From Liolophura sinensis (lineage: Eukaryota; Mollusca; Polyplacophora; Chitonida; Chitonidae): a stretch of DNA of 64,000 nt. This document shows positions 23,501 to 36,900 of the stretch, piece after piece (positions within the stretch are counted from its first letter, which is position 1; every line of letters starts with the position of its first letter). The notes below the pieces were generated by a model. That model ran no database searches and had not been told where the DNA came from. It was given only the letters and a program-made list of their open reading frames with translations. Where the stretch lies: contig NC_088300.1 of assembly GCF_032854445.1 (NCBI RefSeq), forward strand, positions 4,342,001-4,406,000, in the 5' to 3' direction. Position numbers and translations under genes: made by a program.

Positions 23501-26500
23501 TACACATACATGTAGGTATAACATTAATGGAGATACACGTACATGTAGGTATAACATTGATGGAGATACACATACATGTAGGTATAACATTGGTGGAGAT
23601 ACATGTACATGTAGGTATAACATTGGTGGAAATACACATACATGTAGGTATAACATTGATGGAGATACACATACATGTAGGTATAACATTGATGGAGATA
23701 CATGTACATGTAGGTATAACATTGGTGGAAATACACATACATGTAGGTATAACATTGATGGAGATACACATACATGTAGGTATAACATTGATGGAGATAC
23801 ACGTACATGTAGGTATAACATTGGTGGAGATACATGTACATGTAGGTATAACATTGGTGGAAATACACATACATGTAGGTATAACATTGATGGAGATACA
23901 CATACATGTAGGTATAACATTGATGGAGATACACGTACATGTAGGTATAACATTGGTGGAAATACACATACATGTAGGTATAACATTGGTGGAAATACAC
24001 ATACATGTAGGTATAACATTAATGGAGATACACGTACATGTAGGTATAACATTGATGGAGATACACATACATGTAGGTATAACATTGATGGAGATACACG
24101 TACATGTAGGTATAACATTGGTGGAAATACACATACATGTAGGTATAACATTGGTGGAGATACCGTAGGTATAACATTGGTGGAGATACATGTAGGTATA
24201 ACATTGGTGGAGATACACGAAGGTATAACACTGGTGGAGATACACAAAGGTATAACACTGGAGGAGATACACGTAGCTATAACACTGGAGGAGATACACG
24301 TAGGCATAACATTGGTGGAGATACCCGTAGGTATAACATTGGTGGAGATACCCGTAGGTATAACATTGGTGGAGATACAAGGAGGTATAACACTGGTTGA
24401 GTTACACGTAGGTATAACACTGGTGGAGATACACGTAGGTAAGCTTCCCTCTTTCTAATGCTGAACTTCAGAACATAGGACCCCAAGATTACTTCGTCAA
24501 CCTCTTATTTACAAAAAAGAGAGGGTGCAAAACATACACCCATCTGCATGTAATGAAATCATTATCATATCTATGTGTGGTGTTTTTGGGGGGTTTTTTT
24601 AGTTTATTTTTTGTTTTTTAAGAAAAGTAAGATTAACTTTTGATTGGTTATTGGTTCTACTTCTACATCAGCTTTTCATTCCTTGATGGACTATATATAA
24701 AGACACCTCATATATATTTTGATTGGTGCAACACATGCAGTTACTTTGTTTCAGTCATGTCACAAACACCACTTGGCTTCAGTCATGTCACAAACATCAC
24801 TTGGCTTCAGTCATTTTACAAACACCACTTGGCTTCAGTCATGTCATAAACACCACTTGGCTTCAGTCATGTCACAAACACCACTTGGTTACAGTCATGT
24901 CACAAACATCACATAAAGTGTATACTTCTATAAAGGTTGGACAAACAAACTTATTAAGATTTTGTACATTTGACTGTAGCAAACTATGTTAAGCCTACAT
25001 GAGTGCATGTAAAAAAACCCACAAATGTCAAGTACCTGACAAAAAATATCCCACCTATATTAACCCAGATGAGTCATCAAAGGGTGGATTTAAACATACA
25101 ACCTGAACACTAAGGGTTCACAGATTTACCTCAGACTAATAATTAATTATACTGTCAAGACCTGACCCTGCCAATGGCATTTAATAATTGATTATGATAT
25201 TAAATACATTAGATGTCAGGGTTAACAAGTTTAAGAAAACGTAGTCAGACAATTGTTAACCTGGCCTTTTACACAAAAGAGCCGAATGTTAGAGTTGTTT
25301 GTCAATAATCTCCTGCTACAGTTAGTATTACCTGCAGGAAGCTAATAGGCTGAGGTCTGGATTAACACAAAGACTAACGATCCCTACACACATCAGATAA
25401 ACACTCAACCATGAACACAATGAAAACAAGGGCAAAAAAAAAAATGGATGAAAGAAGAACAATGAAAGAAAAAACATATTAAAAAATAAGGCATGTAAAA
25501 AATAAAGAAAAAAAAAAACAAAAAATTAAAAAATAAAGTTTAATACTGAAAATAATGAGGAAAAAACAGAGGAAATAAAACTACATTTAATTCCTGAGGG
25601 CAAGGTTTAATGATGCTACTAACTTTACACCAATTGTCAGTCTCGTTTTAACACATACATTAATGCGAGTTTTCAATGTACCCTATAAAGTATAACACCC
25701 AACGAATACATGAACAAAATCCATGCAAATGCCTGCCAATGAGTCAGTGACAGTAGTACTCACAGAACAACACTGAGCAGTCTTATGACATCATTAAAGA
25801 AAAACACTTGGGATACCTGGCCTACCTGAGAGAAAGCAACGTCTTAGAAATTCAAAATGATCACCAAAGAACTTTTGTAATTTTTTTCTTGTCCAAATAC
25901 ATGTAGTTAGTTTATCCTTAAAACCCCTATCCTATCAAAAGAGGTAAGTCCACTTTGTAGGGAATTTTTTTTTTCACCGGGCAAATGAAAATATAGGGGT
26001 TTTGAAGAAATTAACATTGAGAGAAAGAAAAAAAAATAAGAAATTACATCAAAAGCTTAAAAACTTTAGAGTAGGTTCTGTTTTTACAACACATTTTTCA
26101 TGATGGCCTTACCTGAATTCTCTAACAATTGGGGACTGTAACCAGCTGAATTGGGGATTGTAACCAGCTAAATTGGGGATTGTAACTAGCTGAATTGGGG
26201 ACTGCATTTTTACAGTTTATGTTACTGAATAGATCTGTTTGACGAATAAGCATTTTCAAAGTACTGGCAGTTGCATTTCATAAGGCATTTCACCAAAGTG
26301 CAGCTTGTATATTAATGCACCATTCGTACTATGGACACTTCACACTGAAAAATGTTGAGCATCGCTGGCAACATTAAATGACGTCACTGGAAGGTCAAGA
26401 GGCATCATGAGCCATGAAAAAAGTTTGGCCGAAACATATCAAAGGCCAAATTTTGCTTCTCTATTTCGATTTATTTAGAGACTTTACCTGCAAATGAGCT

Positions 26501-29500
26501 GGACCTGTGAAATATCATGGCTGTTGCAGGTTGCTGTTCATGGAAGGAATGGGTACATGCATGCATGCATAACAGTGAAAGCCAGTAATCTGATGTGCAT
26601 GTACAGTACAGCTCAGGCTAAAGTCAAAACCAGACAGAAGATCATAACCATCCTGGAGGCCTTGTAGAGTGCCTGGAGAGAGCTTCGGGACAGACAGTCG
26701 ACTGCAGAATCAATGATCTGTCCACATAACTGATCACACACACATGGCTGAGCATTTTTATGCCTACACGTTGGCTGTGGGAAGTTTGGAAAATTCAGTT
26801 CTTAAATTAATTTTGTTAGAATGCTTTAAAAGAATTTTTGAAAGACTCACACCATACATGAAATTGAAGTAAAATATCTGATGTGTGTCTCTTTGATCGC
26901 AAAATGGCAATCTTCTTATAAAGTAGTGAATTACAAGTGAGTCCATGCGAAGTTCATCATGGATCACCACAGCTGCTGAAGCTAGAAGGGTTTCCCTGTT
27001 GTGACAAAAAGTATCTGCCACTCAGTAAATTAGCAGACAAAATTGACACTTTGACTCTGACATGCTGTGCAACAACAACAATGCGGTATTACAATACAAA
27101 TTTCAAGTACAAACCTGGCAAAAAGTGAAAAACATGATGAAGACAAGTAAGATTTTGTCTATATAATATTACTTTGTGGAGAATTTGTAGTTTGTACCAA
27201 ACCATGCAGGAAAAGCAACTACATAGCAAACACATGAAAGAAAAGTTTTTCTCACAGAAAAAGAAAGAATTTCCCATCTGCTCCAATACACTTTATTTGC
27301 ATTTTTGGCTTACCGGGCACAGTGTAGCCTAGGCTACCTTAAATATTCTCTTCAATGACTCTCTCTGATTACAAAATGCCTTCAAAAAAATAATTCCACT
27401 CTATTAATTTATGCTTATCAATACATTATTTGAACCAACATCCAGATGAAACCGGATACCAAATTTTATTTGTGAACCGGAACTTGAATAAAAGTTGAAA
27501 AAAAAAGTATGTGAATAGCTTATACGTGTATCAATTACATGTTTATGAGGTGTTTTTTTTTTTTGGTTTGGACAGTAATGTCTTGGTGTATACTATATTT
27601 GTGTAAAAAATATCATGGGTGTTAGCAGCAACGGCAAAGTGGATTATTGTAGGCTTAATTAAAATACTCAGAAGTTTCATGCAGAGACCTGCAAGAAGAA
27701 CTCATGCAAGCTTAGTGTCCAGCTGTGACACTTTGCCAAGATTGAAGAACAATAGGCATGATGTATTGGAATAAGTAAATAATACTCACAAGTGTCAAAC
27801 TTTACTAACTGACACACACTGTATGGTTTTGAAAATCTTAAACAATAGAAATTAATCAATCTCCCAACACTGCAGGGGCTGGATTCACTGTTTCTGTGTA
27901 AATCCCTCTTCTGCATAACTTTCCAGGTGGCATTTTGGTCAGCAATTACATCTGTAGACAATCAATAATGTAGGCTAATCTTGAAAACTCCCTTAACACA
28001 CCAGTCAAATCAAAGAAAATAAAACACCAATAACTGCTGTCAGGCCAACATGTCCGTCAACCAGAAGTAGCCTGCAGTAAAAAGTCTGCAGCCTGCTGAT
28101 GTCAGATTCTGTCCTGAACATACATGTTCTTTGGGTTTTTTTTAGTCTTTTCGATATGAGGCTTACACGATTCTTTCAGAAATATAAATACATGATGTCT
28201 TTTAGATGTGTTTTTATACAAACGTGACCAATGATAAGGCATGACTGAATTATCATGCAAAGGCACAGCCACACAAGACTGCTGTCTTCCTGTGTTTGGG
28301 TGAGGGCAGGGTTCACGCACAGGCACGGCCACACGAGACTGCTGTCTGCCAATGTTGGGGTGAGGGCAAGGTTCACGCACAGGCACGGCCACACGAGACT
28401 GCTGTCTGCCAATGTTGGGGTGAGGGCAAGGTTCACGCACAGGCACGGCCACACGAGACTGCTGTCTGCCAATGTTGGGGTAAGGGCAAGGTTCACGCAC
28501 AGGCACGGCCACACGAGACTGCTGTCTGCCAATGTTGGGGTGAGGGCAAGGTTCACGCACAGGCACGGCCACATGAGACTGCTGTCTGCCAATGTTGTGG
28601 TGAGGGCAAGGTTCACGCACAGGCACGGTCACACGAGACTGCTGTCTGCCAATGTTGGGGTGAGGGCAAGGTTCACGCACAGGCACGGCCACACGAGACT
28701 GCTGTCTGCCAATGTTGGGGTGAGGGCAAGGTTCACGCACAGGCACGGCCACACGAGACTGCTGTCTGCCAATGTTGGGGTGAGGGCAAGGTTCACGCAC
28801 AGGCACGGCCACAGGAGACTGCTGTCTGCCAATGTTGGGGTAAGGGCAAGGTTCACGCACAGGCACGGCCACACGAGACTGCTGTCTGCCAATGTTGGGG
28901 TGAGGGCAAGGTTCACGCACAGGCACGGCCACACGAGACTGCTGTCTGCCAATGTTGGGGTGAGGGCAAGGTTCACGCACAGGCACGGCCACACGAGACT
29001 GCTGTCTGCCAACGTTGGGGTGAGGGCAAGGTTCACGCACAGGCACGGCCACACGAGACTGCTGTCTGCCAATGTTGGGGTGAGGGCAAGGTTCACGCAC
29101 AGGCACGGCCACACGAGACTGCTGTCTGCCAACGTTGGGGTGAGGGCAAGGTTCACGCACAGGCACGGCCACACGAGACTGCTGTCTGCCAATGTTGGGG
29201 TGAGGGCAAGGTTCACGCACAGGCAAGGCCACACGAGACTGCTGTCTGCCAACGTTGGGGTGAGGGCAAGGTTCACGCACAGGCACGGCCACACGAGACT
29301 GCTGTCTGCCTGTGTTGGGGTAAGGGCAAGGTTCACGCACAGGCACGGCCACACGAGACTGCTGTCTGCCAATGTTGGGGTGAGGGCAAGGTTCACGCAC
29401 AGGCACGGCCACACGAGACTGCTGTCTGCCAATGTTGGGGTGAGGGCAAGGTTCACGCACAGGCACGGCCACACGAGACTGCTGTCTGCCAATGTTGGGG

Positions 29501-32500
29501 TGAGGGCAGGGTTCACGCACAGGCACGGCCACACGAGACTGCTGTCTGCCAATGTTGGGGTGAGGGCAAGGTTCACGCACAGGCACGGCCACACGAGACT
29601 GCTGTCTGCCAATGTTGGGGTGAGGGCAAGGTTCACACACAGGCACGGCCACAGGAGACTGCTGTCTGCCAATGTTGGGGTGAGGGCAAGGTTCACGCAC
29701 AGGCATGGCCACACGAGACTGCTGTCTGCCTGTGTTGGGGTAAGGGCAAGGTTCACGCACAGGCACGGCCACAGGAGACTGCTGTCTGCTAATGTTGAGG
29801 TGAGGGCAAGGTTCACGCTGAGACACGGCCACAGGAGACTGCTGTCTGCCTGTGTTGGGGCGATGTCCTAGGTGGGGAGGCATGCGGTATTGCACGTGCT
29901 TTATTCACAAGAAAATTATGTTGGTTTTAAATTTTATGGGAAGATTTGTCGAGTTTGCTATAAAATATCTGCTGTAATGTTTTATATGGCATAACATAAA
30001 TGTATATCAAAATTAGTACGCTGACTGTCAATGATTTCGATCGCACATTTACTCCCTTAAATAATTTGATTAATCAAGTTGAACTGATTTGGTTTTGCTG
30101 AGGTAGGCTACATATTGCAAGATAAAATTTCTGCTTTTCACAGCTAATATACGGTCACATAGCTGAATATATGAGGACAGCACCTTCGCTTGAAAACTAG
30201 CTAGGATCAGTCAGTAGACAGAACTATATTCACACCTTCGACACAAATCTTACGCAGCTCAGCAGGTCTCCAACACAGCTCAGCAGAGAGTGGAAGTGAG
30301 AACACGCCTTGGAAAACAACAATACCGGTACTTGTACCTTCCTGAGAATTCAACTCGTGATTCATAAAGCTTCGGCATGTGATGAATTGTTTTGGCTTCA
30401 CAACAGATCCAACATATCAGACCAAGTAACAGGGCCTATAACAGTAAAACGTGAAACCTTCTGGGCTGAAAGCTAGCAGATTGCAGTGGAAACATTTCTC
30501 ATTAAGCAAGGGTTAAGTCTGCATGCTAATGTTAACAGTCCTTAAGAGAATTATTATCAGGTCATGATGTATTATGTAAACGTTAACTGAGAGACTCACA
30601 TCTAAATACACATGTACAAAATGACAAAGGCTACATCTACCTTGTGACTCTGTGAAAAATATCTGTACACTTGACTTAGCCAGCCAGGCAAGGGTTGTGT
30701 CAACATACTTCGTCCTCACTCTGAATTAGAATGAAAAAACATGCCAAGCTTTATACAGCCTTAAGTCATACATTTCTCTTTTTCTCAGCACATACATGTA
30801 AGTATCTTAACTGCTCAAATAGTATACATGTGAATGTGAATTAGGACAATGAAATGTACTTTAGTTTCATCTGTCCTTCCCCCCTATATTTGCCAAGTTT
30901 AGAGTTAAGCATGAATATGTAATTACTGTACTTACTGTGGCCTGGCCACTTTTTCTTCTCCTGGCTTTGTCTTATCTCTCTCTATGATCAAACATGGTCG
31001 ATCAAAGAGTGTACACATCTCTTGAACCCTCTCCTGTAACTTGGCACGGTGAGAGCCATTCGCAAAATCTGGAAATAATCAGGTGTGACAGTGAGAACCA
31101 TTGGCAAAGCCTGTTGACAATCAAGTGTGATGGTGAGAACCACTGGCAAAGTCTGCCAACAATCAAAGTCTGTTGACAATCAAAAATGATGGTGAAAACC
31201 ACTTGCACACTCTGTCAACAATCAAGTTTGAGAGTGAGAACCAATGGCAAAGCCTGTCAACAATCAAGCGTGACAGTGAGAACAATTGGCAAAGTCTGTA
31301 AACAATCAAGTGTGATGTTGAAAACCACTGGCAAAGTCTGTCAACAATCAAGTGTGATGGTGAGAACCACTTGCAAAGTCTGTCAACAATCAAGTGTGAC
31401 ATACAGAACCATTGGCAAATCTGTCAACAATCAAGTGTGATGGTGAGAACCAATGGCAAAATCTGTCATCAATAAAGCGCGATAATAAGTATCATTTGCT
31501 GTCAACAATCAAGTGTGAAAGTGAGAACCTTTGGCAAAGTCTGTCAACAATCAAGCATAGCAGTGAGAACTATTGGCAAAGTCTGTCAACAATCATGCCA
31601 TTTTGTCAAGACGTACATAAATGAAGTGAAAAGCATTCACAAAGCACTGTGTCCCAACCAATGTTGGCTAAATACAAGATGGCTGCAAAGTAGGTGACAG
31701 TTATGCTTGACGGTGGTTGGATCCTTGTCTGTGAACTGGAGGTCAACCTGCTGAGTATTGCAGACTGAAAAATACCCACACTGAATCCTGTGTATCCCCA
31801 GGCTGGTGAATTTTTATGAAAACGAAAGAGGATGTAATTACCTGCCCACAGTTTTCTCTCCACACCCAGTCTGTTGCTGAGTATGTAGTCACAACCAGAG
31901 AGCTGACGGACTGCCACATTAAACTGATGACTGACTCTTAGGCAGGACACCACCTCCTGGAAGCACAGATGAACACACTCAAACACATTTATTACATAAG
32001 CTGTTACTATAACAGAATGCACCAAACTGATGACTGACTCTCAGGTAGGACAGCACCTCATGGAATCACAACAAATACACTTACACACACTTGTTACATA
32101 AGCTGTTACTATAACAGAATGCACCAAACTGATGACTGACTCTCAGGTAGGACAGCAACTCATGGAATCACAACAAATACACTTACACACAGTTGTTGGG
32201 GCCTCCGTGGCTCAGTCGGTTAGCACGCTAGCGCAGCGTAATGACCCAGGAGCCTCTCACCAATGCTGTCGCTGTGAGTTCGTCCAGCTCATGCTGGCTT
32301 CCTCTCCGGTCGTAAGTGGGAAGGTCTGCCAGCAACCTGCAGATGGTCGTGGGTTTCCCCCGGGCTGTGCCCGGTTTCCACCCACCATAATGGTGGCAGC
32401 GGTCGTATAAGTGAAATATTCTTGAGTACGGCGTAAATCACCAATCAAATAAATAAATAAATAAATATAACAGAATGCACCAAACTGATGACTGACTCTC

Positions 32501-33989
32501 AGGTAGGACACCACCTCCTGGAATCACAACAAATACACTTACACACACTTGTCACACAAGCTGTTACTATAACAGAATGCACCAAACTGATGACTGACTC
32601 TCAGGTAGGACACCACCTCCTGGAATCACAACAAATACACTTACACACACTTGTTACACAAGCTGTTACTACAACAGAATGCACCAAACTGATGACTAAC
32701 TCTCAGGTAGGACACCACCTCCTGGAATCACAACAAATACACTTACACACACTTGTCACACAAGCTGTTACTATAACAGAATGCACCAAACTGATGACTG
32801 ACTTTCAGGTAGGACACCACCTCCTGGAATCACAACAAATACACTTACACACACTTGTTACACAAGCTGTTACTATAACAGAATGCACCAAACTGATGAC
32901 TGACTTTCAGGTAGGACACCACCTCCTGGAATCACAACAAATACACTTACACACACTTGTCACACAAGCTGTTACTATAACAGAATGCACCAAACTGATG
33001 ACTAACTCTCAGGTAGGACACCACCTCCTGGAATCACAACAAATACACTTACACACACTTGTTACACAAGCTGTTACTATAACAGAATGCACCAAACTGA
33101 TGACTGACTTTCAGGTAGGACACCACCTCCTGGAATCACAACAAATACACTTACACACACTTGTCACACAAGCTGTTACTATAACAGAATACACCAAACT
33201 GATGACTGACTCTCAGGTAGGACACCACCTCCTGGAATCACAACAAATACACTTACACACACTTGTTACACAAGCTGTTACTGTAACAGAATGAACCAAA
33301 CTGATGACTGACTCTCAGGTAGGACACCACCTCATGGAAGTACAGCAAACACACTTATAAACATCTGATACACAAACTGTTACTATGACTGACTCTCAGG
33401 TAGGACACCTCCTCCTGGAGGCACAGCAAACACACCTATATACATCTGTTACACAAGCTATTACTAACAGAGCAAACACAGTCACTATAGACGGCATTAC
33501 ATTGTATATGTCACCTCTATACAGAATACATCAAATTACTTTACAGTGGCTTAGTGTTCCCTATCCCGGTCCTGTGCGAGAGAGACTCAGGTTCAAGCCC
33601 GAGACAGGACTGTCAGGTTATATTTAGAGGACAAACTTATATACTGATATTGGGACTAGTCACTACAACATGATAGAATGTACTATCCCTGTATGGCTGA
33701 AATCATGCTGAAATTCATGTTTAGCCAAGACACAAAAAAAACCCCCAACAAACAATGAGTCAGCTGGGTACGTGTAAGATTTGCACAATAGCTATTAAAA
33801 ATGGAGAATTTAGTTATGGTGAAATATTACTGCTGGGAAACCTGTAACAATTAACAGAGTATCATACATATCAATCACAAAACTGAGGTGTGGCAATGTG
33901 CATAAAACGTCTGTTGTTTTTACCTGACCACCAGTTATCTCCCTTGAATCCACCAAAATGACGATTTTCTTTTCTTGCAATCTGTTTAC
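17550..33989 (-). CDS. FANCM: FANCM exons 21-27: ERCC4 nuclease fold and tandem HhH, catalytic residues retained
   Basis: Exon 21 ([16 protein letters not shown]), exon 22 ([38 protein letters not shown]), exon 23 ([20 protein letters not shown], then [19 protein letters not shown]), exon 24 ([20 protein letters not shown]), exon 25 ([20 protein letters not shown]), exon 26 ([31 protein letters not shown]) and exon 27 ([28 protein letters not shown], stop at 17550-17552). The first five make the XPF-like ERCC4 fold; the last two are the (HhH)2 domain that pairs with FAAP24 in vertebrates. In XPF the active site is VDxRE...GDYIL(x5)VERK(x3)D. Here VDSRE, CDYIL(x5)VERK(x3)D are present at the same spacing (about residues 2280-2328), with the final Asp formed across the exon 22/23 junction (G|AT). 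Vertebrate FANCM has lost most of these residues. Confidence 0.92.
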
Positions 33990-36900
33990 CTGTTTTTGCA
34001 CAAAATTACATTTTTTAATATCTCGAATAATAAATAACATACACTAACCATACATACAACCTGAATATGTACATGTGTATTTATTATAAGTTATTTGATT
34101 CAAAACAAACATCAAAAACAATTGATGGTACATAAATATGGATAGAGCAGCAACACACTTCCATGTATTATAATTGCTCTAATTTCTTAACAATTTCAGA
34201 AAGGGCAATAAACTTTTAGTGGGATCTATGCATCTTTTAGATTTGATTTGATTTTGGAGATGAAACTACACTGGTTTGGTTGGCCAATTTTCAGGCACCA
34301 CAAAAAGTATAACTTTATCTACCTCAACAGAATAATGCCCCTGGAATATGCTTGAACAAACATCTTGCAAACATGTGAAAAAAGTTGACTGAATTACAGT
34401 GGACTGATAAAAACAAGTGTTTAACCTGACTTAAGATCACTGAACTCATCAGTGTGTGTTATAGAGATACTGTATTTGTGTCATAATACTCATGGAGAAA
34501 GTTTCATGCATTGGAGACATTATATAGATGTGAGATGCTGGAGCCAGATATTACTCACTGAAGGGTTAGTGACAAGAAAGTTTTCTGATGGGAGATCACT
34601 CTTCATAATTCTCAGCGATGGATTCAGCAGTTTGGTAAAGTTGCTATCCCCATTCTCACTTAGTGAATTTCTAGCATCCAGTTTTTCTTGATCTACAGAA
34701 AGTGTTTTGTTATTATCTGCTTCCTTGTCATCACAAATGGCTTCCACACGTGCCCTGGAGTTATCTCCCTTAAGAGACATAGCAGATCTGTTTTTCTCAG
34801 CCATTTTCCTTCTGAACTCTTCTTGTTTTTCTCTTTGTCTTCTCAGCCTTTCCTCACGTTCAAGGTCAGGTGACTTTTTAAGACCAGGTTTAGAACCCAG
34901 AGTTTCTATTGCACTTTTTCCACAAGATATTTTACAATTCTCTGGGTTTGTTCTGGATAAAACAAGATCTTTCCCATCTGAGGAAATCTCATTAATGGAC
35001 TGCCCACACCCAGACCTAGTATCCACTCTGGGATTTTTCTCTATCACAGATAAATTCATACTTGATTCTCTTTGTCTCCTATTTGACCCAGCCTGCAGGC
35101 GACTTCTCAGACTCAGTAAAGGTGGGCTTAATTCATCTTCTTGCTTCCCATGAGAATGATGACAATTCACATCTTCCTGATCAGCACGGGAATCAGCACG
35201 CGTATCCTCCTCACTGCTGGAGACTATCCTCGCCCTCTTCGTCTGTTTACTTGAGAATTCTTGTGTCAACATGAGGCTGAGATCTGGCTTCTGGTGTATA
35301 TCATCCTCACTGGAGGAATCAGCCTGGCACACAATCCTCTTCCTACCAACACCTCTCTCCTGTTCAGCAGTATGTCTGTCTCGCCTTTTCCTTGGCTTTT
35401 CTCTGGAGCGCTTCTTTGGTAGGTAGAAACATGTGATTTCTCCTGGGTCATTTTCATCTGACAAAAAAGAGAAAGTAGACTAATGTTACTTGATGCTTAT
35501 CTACCCACACTGAGATCACACCATGTACATTCTTCAATTGCTCATTTTGTTACAGTCTACGCACCCATTACACCCTGCATACCCATCATTGTCTGCTCAC
35601 CCATTACAGCCTGCATACCCATCATTGTCTGCTCACCAATTAGAACTTGCATCCTCATTACTGTATGCTCACTTGTTACAGCCTGCTCACCCATTACAGC
35701 CTGCATACCCATCACTGTCTGCTCACCCATTACAGCCTGCAAACCCATCAATGTCTGCTCACCCATTACAGCCTGCATACCCATCATTGTCTGCTCACCA
35801 ATTAGAACTTGCATCCTCATTACTGTATGCTCACTTGTTACAGCCTGCTCACCCATTACAGCCTGCAGACCCATCATTGTCTGCTCACCCATTACAGCCA
35901 GCATACCCATCATTGCCTGCTCACCAATTACAACTTGCATCCTCAACTGTATGGTCACTTGTTACAGCCTGCTCACCCATTACAGCCTGCATACCCATCA
36001 TTGTCTAACCAATTACAACCTGCATACCCATTACAGTCTGCTCACCCATTACAGCCTGCATACCCATCATTGTCTGCTCACCAATTACAGCCTGCTCACC
36101 CATTACAGTCTGCAGACCCATCACTGCCTGCTCACCAATTACAACTTGCATACTCATTACTGTATGCTCACTTGTTACAGCCTGCTCACCCATTACAACC
36201 TGCATACCCATCATTGTCTGCTCACCAATTACAACCTGCATACCCATTAGTCTGCTCATCCATTGCAGCCTGCATACCCATCATTGTCTGCTAACCAATT
36301 ACAACCTGCATACCCATTACAGTCTGCTCACCCATTATAGCCTGCATACCCATCATTGTCTGCTCACCCATTACAGCCTGCATACCCATCATTGTCTGCT
36401 CACCAATTACAAACTGCACGCCAATTACTGTCTGCTCACTCATTACAGCCTGTATACCCATCACTGTCTGCTTACCCATTACAGCCTGCATACCCATCAT
36501 TGTCTGCTAGCCAATTACAACCTCCATACCCATTACAGTCTGCTCACCCATTATAGCCTGCATACCCATCATTGTCTGCTCACCAATTACAACCTGCACA
36601 CCCACTACTGTCTGCTCACTCATTACAGCCTGCTCACCCATTACAGCCTACCTACCCATCATTGTCTGCTCACCAATTACAGCCTACTTACCAATTACAG
36701 CCTGCTCACCCACTATAGCCTGCATACCCATCAGTCTGATCACCACTTACAGTGTGCTCACCCATTACAGCCTGCATACCCATCACTGTCTGCTCACCAA
36801 CTACAACCTGCACACCCATCACTGTCTGCTCACTCATTACAGCCAGAGCATCCAGTCTGCTCACCCGATACAGTCTGCTCAATCATTACAGTCTAATCAC

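Larger units (their letters stand above)
22065..30640 (-). other. FANCM: FANCM intron 24 (8.6 kb)
   Basis: The longest FANCM intron, between [13 protein letters not shown] (exon 24) and [18 protein letters not shown] (exon 25). It holds arrays of 33, 28 and 60 bp, a SINE tail fragment at 22155-22200, a possible reversed SINE piece near 25000-25110, an A-rich tract at 25410-25580 and unique AT-rich sequence. No exon is needed: exon 24 ends in phase 1 and exon 25 completes a Glu codon. Confidence 0.8.

Noticed and set aside
22998-24458. 486-residue plus-strand open frame ([11 protein letters not shown] repeats) as a gene
   Set aside because: It coincides with the 33-bp minisatellite. The unit is a multiple of three, so other frames on both strands are also long and open. 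It lies in a FANCM intron with no non-repeat coding flank.
26764-27021. Minus-strand frame near 27.0 kb as a FANCM C-terminal exon
   Set aside because: Entering from an upstream exon gives a stop almost at once in the required frame, and the true HhH exons were found at 20352-20446 and 17550-17667.
27790-27951. Candidate FANCM exon 25 (minus), starting [19 protein letters not shown]
   Set aside because: It has a plausible acceptor and donor and a faint match to the family, and I first accepted it. The segment at 21967-22064 ([20 protein letters not shown]) matches far better, keeps phase and leads directly to exons 26 and 27.
28255-29865. Regular 60-bp array as a CRISPR-like array
   Set aside because: Units are contiguous with no unique spacers, and the window is clearly an animal genome with spliced genes.
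32488-33294. 268-residue plus-strand frame with 34-residue repeats
   Set aside because: It is a by-product of the 102-bp array (3 x 34) antisense to FANCM intron 21, with no unique coding sequence.
35483-36294. Plus-strand frames of 161-255 residues in FANCM intron 19
   Set aside because: They read through the 36-bp minisatellite; periodic low-complexity peptides only.
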